A DNA stretch of 58,633 nucleotides from NCBI GenBank assembly GCA_902604905.1, contig CACLAN010000004.1, forward strand, positions 1-58,633, written 5' to 3'. Shown in pieces: positions 27,290 through 35,685 of this stretch. A model generated the notes under the pieces. That model worked only from the letters and a program-made list of their open reading frames with translations. It did not search any database and was not told the DNA's origin. Every line of letters begins with the position of its first letter. Position 1 is the stretch's first letter. The stretch is from an uncultured Alphaproteobacteria bacterium (GTDB lineage: Bacteria > Pseudomonadota > Alphaproteobacteria > HIMB59 > GCA-002718135). The translations under genes and the position numbers were made by a program.

Positions 27290-27961
27290 TCAATTATTTT
27301 CTAATGCAAGTTTAAGACACAAACCACTTGCCCAAGGATTTATAGCAAAAACTATTAATAGTATTCCAAATAATATACTTATGAGAGAATTAAAGTTTTC
27401 TTCAAGATTTACAACGCCAACAGAAAAAATAATTATTGGAACACTAAATATCATAACTATAACACTTCCTAGTAGAAAGTTTCGTTGGTTCATTAGGTTC
27501 ATTGAAGATGAAATAGAGCCTAAGCATGATAGAATGAATGATCCTATCACAAAACTGGAAAACAGATAGATAAGTTTATCATTTGCAATATTTAACAAGA
27601 TACATGCAATTGGTATAGACAACAAAAAAGGTATCTGAACAAAGATAAAATGTGAAAAAGTTTTTAAAATAGCAATAAAACCAAAACTAAGTCCATTTAA
27701 ATGCATAATCAATAAATTACCATTTTCAAAATCATCTTGATAAAATTTTCTTAAAGATAGTGTTGAGCTTAACAATAATAATGTCCATACAATGCCAATT
27801 CCTATACTAGAGATTGTTTCCTTGTCCGGTCCAATAGAGAAAATAAATATAAAAATCGAAACAAAGAAAAAAATAATATTTGTCAAAATATCTTGAAAGC
27901 CACTTAGATTTAATTTGTACTCTCTATAATAAAAAGAAATTATTTTATTTAAAATTATCAT
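27290..27961 (-). CDS. ccmB: Heme exporter protein CcmB
   Basis: Membrane subunit of the CcmAB ABC transporter that provides energy for release of holo-CcmE. The 223-residue protein has about six transmembrane helices. Family marks are GIGIVWTLLLLSSTLSLRKFYQDDFENG near the middle and NPWASGLCLKLALENN at the end. It lies between ccmA and ccmC with gaps of a few bases. Confidence 0.9.
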   Translation of the reverse strand: MIILNKIISFYYREYKLNLSGFQDILTNIIFFFVSIFIFIFSIGPDKETISSIGIGIVWTLLLLSSTLSLRKFYQDDFENGNLLIMHLNGLSFGFIAILKTFSHFIFVQIPFLLSIPIACILLNIANDKLIYLFSSFVIGSFILSCLGSISSSMNLMNQRNFLLGSVIVMIFSVPIIIFSVGVVNLEENFNSLISILFGILLIVFAINPWASGLCLKLALENN

Positions 27962-27966
27962 TTTAT

Positions 27967-28572
27967 TTATAGTATAACTTCCTCTGACACATTGATTTCT
28001 GATTCTTGATGCGAGCTAAATATTATTGAGCCTCCCTTTAAGCGATGATCTTCAAAAGTCTGTGCTATTACATCAATTGACTCATCATCTAAATTGGAAA
28101 GTGGTTCGTCTAGAATCCAAATTTTTTTATTTTCTAGAATTAATCGTAATAACTCTAATTTTTTTGTTTCTCCAAATGATAATGAATTTACTTTTTGATT
28201 TAAATAAATATCTAATTTTAATGTTTTTAAAATATTCTCAACTTGAGAATTACTAATATTTGATAAAAAGATTTTTTTCCAAATTTTAATATTTGTTTGA
28301 ACTGATAATTTACTTAAACTTGATGTTCTGTCAGCAATATATGTAACATGATTAAAAAAATTATATAAATTTTTTTTTAATAATTTTCCTTTCCAATATA
28401 TCGTACCAGATGAGGGCTCTATTAGGTTAAGTAATGCTTTTAATAATGTAGTTTTCCCAGAACCATTCTTTCCTTTTAATAATACTATTTTTCCAGATCC
28501 AAGAGATAGGTTAACATCCTTAAATATTTTTTTATTTGATCTTTCAATGGATAAATCTTTTACGAGTATCAT
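27967..28572 (-). CDS. ccmA: Cytochrome c biogenesis ATP-binding export protein CcmA
   Basis: ABC ATPase that pairs with CcmB. It shows a Walker A GKNGSGKTTLLKAL, a signature-like SFGETKKLELLRL (where the usual LSGGQ reads LSFGE), and a Walker B IWILDEPLSNLD followed by a switch-region histidine in IIFSSHQES. Length 201 is normal for CcmA. It is the first gene of ccmABCDEFGH. Only about 38 bases separate its ATG from the terminator of the upstream lysine-repeat gene. Confidence 0.93.
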   Translation of the reverse strand: MILVKDLSIERSNKKIFKDVNLSLGSGKIVLLKGKNGSGKTTLLKALLNLIEPSSGTIYWKGKLLKKNLYNFFNHVTYIADRTSSLSKLSVQTNIKIWKKIFLSNISNSQVENILKTLKLDIYLNQKVNSLSFGETKKLELLRLILENKKIWILDEPLSNLDDESIDVIAQTFEDHRLKGGSIIFSSHQESEINVSEEVIL

Positions 28573-28607
28573 TATTTAGATCTAATTACTTTTTAATTTA
28601 AAACAAT

Positions 28608-28633
28608 AAAAAAACGGGGCAGAACCCCGTTTT
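28608..28633 (-). terminator. Strong intrinsic terminator upstream of ccmA
   Basis: Nine-bp stem AAAACGGGG/CCCCGTTTT (28611-28619 with 28625-28633, loop CAGAA). On the minus strand it is followed by TTTATTG. It lies between the lysine-repeat gene and ccmA, both on the minus strand. Confidence 0.88.
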
Positions 28634-28659
28634 ATCTTTTTGAAAAAGATAAGAAAAAG

Positions 28660-28682
28660 AAAACTTTAAATTAAAGTTTTCT
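28660..28682 (-). terminator. AT-rich hairpin, probable first terminator of the lysine-repeat gene
   Basis: Inverted repeat AAAACTTTAA/TTAAAGTTTT around 28661-28680, followed on the minus strand by CTTTTTCTTATC. A third weak hairpin (ATCTTTT/AAAAGAT) is at 28634-28650. Together with the GC-rich hairpin at 28608-28633 they form a triple terminator-like array. Confidence 0.6.
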
Positions 28683-28700
28683 TGAGAAATCGAAGTAATA

Positions 28701-28877
28701 TTATCTTCTCTTCTTCTTCTTTTTAGCAGCTTTTTTCTTTTTCTTTTTAGGAGCTGCTTTTTTCTTTTTCTTAGGAGCAGCTTTTTTCTTTTTCTTTTTA
28801 GGAGCTGCTTTTTTCTTTTTCTTAGGAGCTGCTTTTTTCTTTTTCTTTGGAGCAGCTTTCTTTTTCTTCTTAGCCAT
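28701..28877 (-). CDS. Lysine-rich repeat protein, histone H1-like tail
   Basis: A 58-residue protein built of seven blocks of five or six lysines separated by AAP (the last spacer is AA) and ending RR: 37 Lys, 13 Ala, 5 Pro, 2 Arg. The start was set at the ATG at 28877 because AAGGAG lies six bases upstream (28889-28884); a longer frame would translate this ribosome site. Such K/A/P repeats resemble histone H1 C-terminal tails and bacterial H1-like proteins, so nucleic-acid or polyanion binding is a reasonable inference. No folded domain is present. Its own leader, promoter and terminators suggest a genuine, strongly expressed gene. Confidence 0.8.
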   Translation of the reverse strand: MAKKKKKAAPKKKKKAAPKKKKKAAPKKKKKKAAPKKKKKAAPKKKKKKAAKKKKKRR

Positions 28878-28883
28878 AAAATA

Positions 28884-28940
28884 CTCCTTGTATTTTGTTA
28901 CCCCGGAGGAACCTCCCTCCATTATCAACATAATGATAAT
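28884..28940 (-). promoter_or_regulatory. Structured leader of the lysine-repeat gene
   Basis: On the minus strand a 7-bp hairpin ATTATCA/TGATAAT (28940-28921) is followed by GGAGGGAGG (28920-28912) facing CCTCC (28909-28905), then the true AAGGAG site. The GGAGGGAGG copy is too far from the ATG to act as a ribosome site and can pair with CCTCC; CCTCC could alternatively pair over four bases with AAGGAG. Confidence 0.45.
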
Positions 28941-28956
28941 TATAAAAGGCTAAGCA

Positions 28957-28986
28957 TTTATTCCCAAAACTTACGATTAAAGTCAA
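28957..28986 (-). promoter_or_regulatory. Candidate sigma-70 promoter of the lysine-repeat gene
   Basis: On the minus strand TTGACT (28986-28981), an 18-base spacer and AATAAA (28962-28957). This predicts a start near 28950 and a leader of about 73 bases. It matches by eye only. Confidence 0.35.
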
Positions 28987-29173
28987 CAATATACCAATAT
29001 TTTAAAATTAATCTTGTTATTGATTTAAATTAATATTTTTAGAAAACTTAATATAAAAATAACTAACTGACCTTTTTATTTTTTCGCAGAAAACTTATAA
29101 TAAATTAACATTTTGCTATACAAAAATTTATCTTCATACTATTTAATTAATATAATTATTTATCAACTTTACC

Positions 29174-31816
29174 ATGAAAAATACAAATTCTTTCAATTCA
29201 GAAGATACAATTGAAATAAATGATCAAAAGTTCAAATATTTTAATTTAAATAAAGCAGCTAAATATTTTGATACTGATCTAAGTAAAACCCCAATATCTA
29301 TTAAAATAATAATTGAAAATCTACTTAGAAACGAGGATGGCGAAAATATTAATAAAGATATGATCTCCAAAGTTTTCAATTCTTTAAAACAAATTAATAA
29401 AAAAGGTGAAAAAATTGAAATAGCCTTTTTCCCAACGAGGGTACTAATGCAGGATTTTACTGGAGTACCTGCTGTTGCTGACCTTGCTGCAATGCGAAAT
29501 GCATTAAAATCGAGAGGAATTGAACCAAAAAAAATAAACCCATTGTCTAGAGTTGATCTGGTTATTGATCACTCTGTTATGGTGGATAACTATAAAGACA
29601 ATAATGCCTTAAAAGAAAATGTTAGAAAAGAATTTGATAGAAATAAAGAAAGATATGAATTTCTTAAATGGGGACAAAGCTCATTTGATAATTTTTATCT
29701 TGTACCGCCAGGGGCAGGAATTTGTCATCAAGTTAATTTAGAAAATATAGCAAAGACTATATGGCTTAAAGAAATTAATAATCAAAACTATTTATTCCCA
29801 GATTCAGTTGTAGGAACAGACAGCCATACAACAATGGTAAACTCGCTTTCTGTCTTAGGATGGGGGGTTGGAGGAATAGAAGCTGAGGCAGCGATGTTAG
29901 GCCAAGCAATTTCCATGAATATTCCAGAGGTCATTGGTTTTGAACTTAAAGGATCCTTGAAGGAAGGCATAACAGCTACTGACTTAGTTTTATCTATTAC
30001 AAAAATACTTAGAGACAAAGGTGTAGTTGGAAAGTTTGTGGAATTTTATGGAAAAGGCTTAAATAATTTATCATTAGCTGACAGAGCAACAATTTCTAAT
30101 ATGGCTCCAGAGTACGGTGCAACTTGTGGATTTTTCCCAACAGATGAAGAAACAATTAATTATCTTAAATTAACAGGCAAACAAAGTGAGCACCTAAATA
30201 TTGTTGAAGAATATTCAAAAAAACAAACTCTTTGGGCAGATGATAAATATTCACCAGATTTCTCTGAAAAAATATTATTAGATTTAGATACAGTTGAGCC
30301 TACTCTCGCAGGCCCAAAAAGACCTCAAGATAAAATTCTTTTAAAACAAGTTCCAAATGAATTTAGTAAGATGGACGACAAAAAAATTAAAAGTAAAAAC
30401 AAATTAAATACAGGCGATGTTGTAATAGCAGCTATTACTAGTTGTACAAATACATCCAATCCTAATGTTATGATCGCAGCAGGGCTACTTGCTAAAAAAG
30501 CAATTGATTTAGGTTTAGAAGTAAAGCCCTGGGTTAAAACAAGTTTAGCACCAGGTAGTAAAGTTGTTAGTGACTATCTTGATAAAGCTGGATTAACAGA
30601 ATATCTTGATATTTTAGGTTTCAATACTGTTGGCTATGGATGTACTACTTGTATTGGTAATTCTGGCCCTTTAGATGATTGGGTGTCTAATGAAATCAAA
30701 AAAAATAATTTAACTGTTTGTTCAGTTTTATCTGGAAATCGAAACTTTGAGGGCAGAGTTCATCAAGAAGTGAAAGCGAATTTTCTTGCATCACCTCCTC
30801 TTGTTGTCGCTTATGCAATTGCAGGAAATATTAATGTAAACCTTACAACTGACTTTATAGGTAGATCTAAATTTGGAAAAAAAATATTTTTAAAAGACTT
30901 GTGGCCATCGAATAGAGAAATTAACCAAACACTAAGATTGTGTTTGACACCAGAGATGTTTAAAGAAAGATATAAAGAAATTTACAAAGGAGATGCTAAC
31001 TGGAAGAAAATTAAGAATTCTAAAAACACAACGTATGATTGGAACGATACTAGTACTTACATAAAGCACCCACCTTTTTTTGATACAAAAAATAAATTTG
31101 AGCTTAAAGATATTAAAAATGCAAGAATATTAGCATTACTTGGTGATAGTGTTACGACTGATCATATTTCACCTGCAGGAAATATTAAAGAAAATAGTCC
31201 AGCAGGCCTCTATTTAACGGACAGACAAATTAATTTTAGAAACTTCAATTCTTACGGATCGAGAAGAGGTAATCATGAAATTATGATGAGGGGCACCTTT
31301 GCAAATATAAGGATCAAGAACCAGATTTTAGATAATGTAGAAGGAGGTTACACAAAATCTTTTCTTTCTAATAAACAGATGTCAATTTATGATGCTGCTC
31401 AAGAATATATAAAAAATAATATTGATACTGTTATAATTGCCGGTAAAGAATATGGCACAGGGTCATCAAGAGACTGGGCCGCCAAAGGAACAAGACTTTT
31501 AGGAGTGAAAGCAGTTATTGCTGAAAGTTTTGAGAGAATTCATAGATCTAATTTAATTGGAATGGGTGTTTTGCCCCTTGAATTTATAAATAATGAAAAC
31601 AAGATAAACCTGAATATTAAAGGTGAAGAATTTATATCCATATCTGGTTTGTCAGATTTAAAACCAGGTATTGTACTTAATTGCATAATTAATTCTAAAG
31701 AAATTACAAATATAAAATTAAAGTGTAGAATAGACACAAATAAAGAACTTGAATATTACAAAGCAGGAGGAATTTTAAACTACGTTTTAAATGAAATAAT
31801 ATCAGAAGCTGCATAG
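29174..31816 (+). CDS. acnA: Aconitate hydratase A
   Basis: Interconverts citrate and isocitrate in the TCA cycle, using a [4Fe-4S] cluster. AcnA/IRP1-type layout over 880 residues: VVGTDSHTTMVNSLSVLGWGVGGIEAE, the cluster cysteines in TSCTNTSNP and GYGCTTCIGNSGPL, and the swivelling C-terminal domain with GDSVTTDHISPAG and the substrate loop GTGSSRDWAAKG. The ATG is the first in frame after a 240-base spacer shared with the lysine-repeat promoter. A possible promoter (TTGCTA, 18 bases, TACTAT) lies at 29113-29142. The helicase gene follows after four bases. Confidence 0.96.
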   Translation: MKNTNSFNSEDTIEINDQKFKYFNLNKAAKYFDTDLSKTPISIKIIIENLLRNEDGENINKDMISKVFNSLKQINKKGEKIEIAFFPTRVLMQDFTGVPAVADLAAMRNALKSRGIEPKKINPLSRVDLVIDHSVMVDNYKDNNALKENVRKEFDRNKERYEFLKWGQSSFDNFYLVPPGAGICHQVNLENIAKTIWLKEINNQNYLFPDSVVGTDSHTTMVNSLSVLGWGVGGIEAEAAMLGQAISMNIPEVIGFELKGSLKEGITATDLVLSITKILRDKGVVGKFVEFYGKGLNNLSLADRATISNMAPEYGATCGFFPTDEETINYLKLTGKQSEHLNIVEEYSKKQTLWADDKYSPDFSEKILLDLDTVEPTLAGPKRPQDKILLKQVPNEFSKMDDKKIKSKNKLNTGDVVIAAITSCTNTSNPNVMIAAGLLAKKAIDLGLEVKPWVKTSLAPGSKVVSDYLDKAGLTEYLDILGFNTVGYGCTTCIGNSGPLDDWVSNEIKKNNLTVCSVLSGNRNFEGRVHQEVKANFLASPPLVVAYAIAGNINVNLTTDFIGRSKFGKKIFLKDLWPSNREINQTLRLCLTPEMFKERYKEIYKGDANWKKIKNSKNTTYDWNDTSTYIKHPPFFDTKNKFELKDIKNARILALLGDSVTTDHISPAGNIKENSPAGLYLTDRQINFRNFNSYGSRRGNHEIMMRGTFANIRIKNQILDNVEGGYTKSFLSNKQMSIYDAAQEYIKNNIDTVIIAGKEYGTGSSRDWAAKGTRLLGVKAVIAESFERIHRSNLIGMGVLPLEFINNENKINLNIKGEEFISISGLSDLKPGIVLNCIINSKEITNIKLKCRIDTNKELEYYKAGGILNYVLNEIISEAA

Positions 31817-31820
31817 ATTA

Positions 31821-34370
31821 ATGACTAATTCTGATGAAAACCTATTAGCCATACTTGGGCCTACCAATACAGGTAAAACTTATGAAGCATTTGAAAAATT
31901 ACTCTCTTATTCCTCAGGAATATTTGGTTTTCCGTTAAGGTTACTTGCTAGAGAAAACTATGATAAGGCTGTAAAAAGAGTAGGACTAAGTAAAGTAGCA
32001 TTAGTTACTGGAGAGGAAAAAATATTTCCCAAAGAAGCTAAATATTTTTTCTGCACTGTTGAGTCAATGCCAAATAATATTCCAGTAGATTGTATTATTA
32101 TTGATGAAATTCAATTAGCTGCTGATTACGAACGCGGACATATTTTTACAGACAGAATTCTTAATTTAAAAGGTAATTTTGTAACTATTTTTTTAGGATC
32201 GCTGAATGTTGAAAATATATTAAAAAAAATTTATCCAGACATTATTATTCAAAAAAAAAATCGATTCTCTCAACTTACTTTTTTAAGAAAACAAAATTTT
32301 TCAAAACTTGAACCCAGATCTGCAATCATAGCCTTCAATATCAATAAAGTTTATGAAATCGCTGAAAATATTAGAACCTACAAGGGTGGGACTGCGGTTG
32401 TATTAGGATCACTTAGTCCAAGAACTAGAAATGCGCAAGTTGAGGTATATGAAAACAAAAATGTGGATTATCTTGTAGCCACCGATGCTATTGGCATGGG
32501 TTTAAATCTAAATATTAATCATGTAAGTTTTTCTTCATTAGAGAAATTTGATGGTAGATATAATCGAAATCTTGCTCCGAATGAATTAGGTCAAATTGCT
32601 GGAAGAGCTGGTAGATACAAACAGGATGGCACATTTAGTCATACAAAAGAAGCTGGTAATTTAGATCCGTTAATTATTCAACAAATAGAAAACCATAACT
32701 TTGATAAAATTCAAAAATTTTATTGGAGAAATAGTGATTTAGATTTCAATTCTATAGAAACATTATTATCCTCATTAAAAAAATATCCTATTAATAATTA
32801 TTTCATTCATAAAAAAAATGCTTTGGATGAGTTGAATTTTCGTAATTTAATAAATGATAATGATATACAAAAATATCTTAAATCAAAAAAAAATTTAAAG
32901 TTATTATGGGATATTTGTCAGATTCCAGATTTTGAAAAGTTGTTTAATGATAATTACTTATTACTTTTAAAAGATATATATTTAGTCTTAATCGAAAATA
33001 ATTATTATATACCCGAAGAATGGATCAATACTAAGATAAGTAAGCTTAGTAACTTTGGTGGAGGCATACCTGAACTTTCAATCAAAATCTCCCAAATTAG
33101 AACTTGGACATATATTTCAAATAATCACAACTGGCTTAAAGATACATACTATTGGCAAGAAAAAACTCAAAAAATAGAAAATGAATTATCTGATCTACTA
33201 CATAATAATCTTACAAATAAATTTATAGATTATTCTTCAAAATTTTTTATCAGAGAAAAAGAATTTCTAAATATTGAAGATATTCTTATAAAAAATAACA
33301 ACGAAATATTTCTAGACAAGAATAAATATGGAATTATTAAAGGTTTTGATCTAATTGAAGATAAAAATATATATTCACAATCTTTTTTTTCGATTAGTAA
33401 TATAAAAAAATCGGCAAGAAATATGATTAATGAAAAAGTAGAAAATTTTTTAAACTCACCATTTGACTCTATAAATTTTGGTGACATTGGGAATTCCAAA
33501 ATAAAAGATGAAACCTTTATTTATTGGGGTGATGAATCAGTGGGAAAATTAAGAAAAGGTAATTCAATATATAAGCCAATTGCTGATGCTTTAAATTCTG
33601 AATATTTATCATCAGAAAACAAATTATTAGTTTCTGCAAAACTTCAAAAATGGCTAGATAAAGAAATATATGACACGCTTCATCCTCTTAATAAAAAATT
33701 AGATGAAAATATAAATGCAGAAATAAGAGCAATTGTCTTTAATTGTTTTGAAAATTTTGGAAATTATCCAGTCGAAAAATTTAAAGATACTCTTAAGATA
33801 ATTTCTCAAGAAAGTAAAACACAACTATCGAAACTAGGAATTAGAATTGGTGCAAAGTATTTTTTTATACCAAATTTATTAAAGAAAAAACCTTTAGAGT
33901 TTAGTGCGATTTTATGGAAAACATTTAATCAAAACAGTAATGATAATTTTTTGCCTCTACCATCCAACGGTAGAGTATCTTTCACATCTGATGTTAAAAT
34001 GCCTGATAATTATTGGCAATCTATTGGTTACGTAAATATAAATAATTTTATATTTAGAATAGATGTTTTTGAAAAAGTTTTTTTTATTGCAAGACAAAAA
34101 ATAAAGAAAGGTCCATTTTTAGAGTCATCCGATCTTATGAATCCAATAGGTTGTAATAGCAATCAATTAAAGGATATAATGAGCTTTTGTGGTTATGATT
34201 ATGTAATTATTTCTGATGAAAAGAAACTTTTCTTTTTTTCCAATAAAAAAAATGAGATAAAAAAAGTAGTAAAAAATAAATCAAATAAAAAAACAAATAA
34301 GACAAATAAAAAAGATAAAATTAAGAGGGATCCTAATTCTCCTTTTGCAGTTTTAGAAAAACTTCTTTAA
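31821..34370 (+). CDS. SUV3-like superfamily 2 RNA helicase
   Basis: ATP-dependent helicase related to mitochondrial SUV3, which unwinds RNA in the mitochondrial degradosome. Residues 1 to about 300 hold the motor: Walker A GPTNTGKT, FPLRLLAREN (motif Ia), ALVTGEEK, DEIQLAADYERGH (Walker B) and the C-terminal RecA motifs in TDAIGMGLNL and GQIAGRAGRY. The remaining about 550 residues are helical, and the lysine-rich end closes with SPFAVLEKLL. This gene next to fdxA and carD is a common alphaproteobacterial arrangement. Length 849. Substrate in bacteria is not established. Confidence 0.87.
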   Translation: MTNSDENLLAILGPTNTGKTYEAFEKLLSYSSGIFGFPLRLLARENYDKAVKRVGLSKVALVTGEEKIFPKEAKYFFCTVESMPNNIPVDCIIIDEIQLAADYERGHIFTDRILNLKGNFVTIFLGSLNVENILKKIYPDIIIQKKNRFSQLTFLRKQNFSKLEPRSAIIAFNINKVYEIAENIRTYKGGTAVVLGSLSPRTRNAQVEVYENKNVDYLVATDAIGMGLNLNINHVSFSSLEKFDGRYNRNLAPNELGQIAGRAGRYKQDGTFSHTKEAGNLDPLIIQQIENHNFDKIQKFYWRNSDLDFNSIETLLSSLKKYPINNYFIHKKNALDELNFRNLINDNDIQKYLKSKKNLKLLWDICQIPDFEKLFNDNYLLLLKDIYLVLIENNYYIPEEWINTKISKLSNFGGGIPELSIKISQIRTWTYISNNHNWLKDTYYWQEKTQKIENELSDLLHNNLTNKFIDYSSKFFIREKEFLNIEDILIKNNNEIFLDKNKYGIIKGFDLIEDKNIYSQSFFSISNIKKSARNMINEKVENFLNSPFDSINFGDIGNSKIKDETFIYWGDESVGKLRKGNSIYKPIADALNSEYLSSENKLLVSAKLQKWLDKEIYDTLHPLNKKLDENINAEIRAIVFNCFENFGNYPVEKFKDTLKIISQESKTQLSKLGIRIGAKYFFIPNLLKKKPLEFSAILWKTFNQNSNDNFLPLPSNGRVSFTSDVKMPDNYWQSIGYVNINNFIFRIDVFEKVFFIARQKIKKGPFLESSDLMNPIGCNSNQLKDIMSFCGYDYVIISDEKKLFFFSNKKNEIKKVVKNKSNKKTNKTNKKDKIKRDPNSPFAVLEKLL

Positions 34371-34390
34371 ATGTATATTGTAGGTATAAA

Positions 34391-34837
34391 TTGATAAACT
34401 TATTAAAAAATATTTTAAATAGTCAAAATTCCAAAGAGGATAATAATAATAATAATAAAGATTTAGAATTACTTTGTGGATTGATGATAGAGGCTGCATA
34501 TACAGATGGTAACATAGATTTGAGTGAATTAAATAAAATCAAGCTAAGTTTAGTTAATATTTTTTCTGAGGATCCAAAAGAAGTTAATTTAGCTCTTGAA
34601 AAAGCAGAGCAAAATAAAAATAATTCTAAATCTCTTCATCATTACACTTCCTTCATAAATAAAAATTTTGATGATAAAAAGAAAATTCTTCTTATTGAAG
34701 CTTTATGGGAAATTGTATTATCTGATGGAAAGGTTCATGATTATGAGTCAAATCTTATAAGAAGACTAGCTGGATTACTTTATGTTTCTGATGTAGACTC
34801 TGGAAATGCAAAGAAAAGAGCTCTAGATAAAAGTTAA
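34391..34837 (+). CDS. TerB-like protein (COG4103)
   Basis: A 148-residue all-helical protein with the TerB fold pattern: [21 protein letters not shown], a middle helix pair, and [30 protein letters not shown]. Each half carries an acidic DG-x-(I/V) turn that in TerB-like proteins can bind metal. It uses a TTG start at 34391, the frame start that keeps the first helix. It takes the place often held by an S4-domain RNA-binding protein between the helicase and fdxA. Role unknown. Confidence 0.75.
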   Translation: MINLLKNILNSQNSKEDNNNNNKDLELLCGLMIEAAYTDGNIDLSELNKIKLSLVNIFSEDPKEVNLALEKAEQNKNNSKSLHHYTSFINKNFDDKKKILLIEALWEIVLSDGKVHDYESNLIRRLAGLLYVSDVDSGNAKKRALDKS

Positions 34838-34844
34838 AAGTAAT

Positions 34845-35177
34845 ATGACATATGTTGTTGATGAAAAATGTATAAAATGTAAACACATGGATTGTGTAGA
34901 AGTGTGTCCTGTTGATTGTTTTTATGAAGGAGAAAATATGCTCGTCATACATCCAGATGAATGTATAGATTGTGGTGTTTGTGAGCCGGAATGTCCTGTT
35001 GAGGCAATTTTTTCAGATACCGAAGATGGTATGGAAAAGTGGGCAGAAATTAATAGGAAATACTCTGAAATTTGGCCTAATATTAGTGAAAAAAAGGAAC
35101 CACCCGCTGATGCAGAAGAATGGAAAAATATTAAGGATAAGTTTAATAATCACTTTAGTGAAAAACCAGGAAAATAA
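34845..35177 (+). CDS. fdxA: Seven-iron ferredoxin FdxA
   Basis: Small electron carrier with one [3Fe-4S] and one [4Fe-4S] cluster. The 110-residue protein starts [25 protein letters not shown] and has a second set [12 protein letters not shown]; the cysteine spacing is that of the FdxA family. The C-terminal extension with [15 protein letters not shown] is also typical. It sits 7 bases after the TerB-like gene and is joined to carD with no gap. Confidence 0.94.
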   Translation: MTYVVDEKCIKCKHMDCVEVCPVDCFYEGENMLVIHPDECIDCGVCEPECPVEAIFSDTEDGMEKWAEINRKYSEIWPNISEKKEPPADAEEWKNIKDKFNNHFSEKPGK

Positions 35178-35681
35178 ATGAAAACAAAAAAAAACTCTAA
35201 ATTTAAAATTGGTGAGACGGTAGTTTACCCCAAACACGGAGTAGGCGAGGTAATAAAAATTGAAAATATGGAAGTAGCCAATATTAAAACAAGTTTTTAT
35301 GTCGTTAAAATGGAGCAGTCTAAACTTATAATAAGGGTACCACTTGATAAAAAAGACGAGGTTGGTCTTAGAAAAATTTCTTCAAAAAAAATTATAGACG
35401 GAGTTTATTCTACTTTAAAACTTAAACCCAAAATTAGAAGAATTATGTGGAGTAGAAGAGCGCAAGAATATGAAACAAAGATTTTTTCCGGCGATCCTAT
35501 TAAAATTTCAGAAGTAGTTAGAGATCTATTCAGAAAAAGTAGTCAAGCTGAACAATCCTATAGTGAAAGGCAAATGTTTCAAGTTGCAATTGAGCGTTTA
35601 GCAAGAGAAGTTGCGGCTGTTGAAAAAACTGATTATTTTCAATCGACTGAAAAAATAGAACAAATTTTAAGTAGTAAATAA
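35178..35681 (+). CDS. carD: CarD family transcriptional regulator
   Basis: RNA polymerase-binding protein that modulates open-complex stability, particularly at rRNA and stress promoters. The 167-residue protein has a Tudor-like RNAP-interacting domain (FKIGETVVYPKHGVGEVIKIE) and a helical DNA-contact domain containing MWSRRAQEYETKI. The ATG directly follows the fdxA stop. The neighbouring rpoH supports a stress/transcription cluster. Length and motifs are normal. Confidence 0.92.
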   Translation: MKTKKNSKFKIGETVVYPKHGVGEVIKIENMEVANIKTSFYVVKMEQSKLIIRVPLDKKDEVGLRKISSKKIIDGVYSTLKLKPKIRRIMWSRRAQEYETKIFSGDPIKISEVVRDLFRKSSQAEQSYSERQMFQVAIERLAREVAAVEKTDYFQSTEKIEQILSSK

Positions 35682-35685
35682 TATC

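Noticed and set aside
28701-28877. CRISPR-like periodic repeats
   Set aside because: The 24/27-base repeats are tandem codons for K/AAP without unique spacers.
28878-28931. N-terminal extension of the lysine-repeat protein
   Set aside because: It would translate the AAGGAG ribosome site and the leader hairpin; the ATG at 28877 is ideally spaced.
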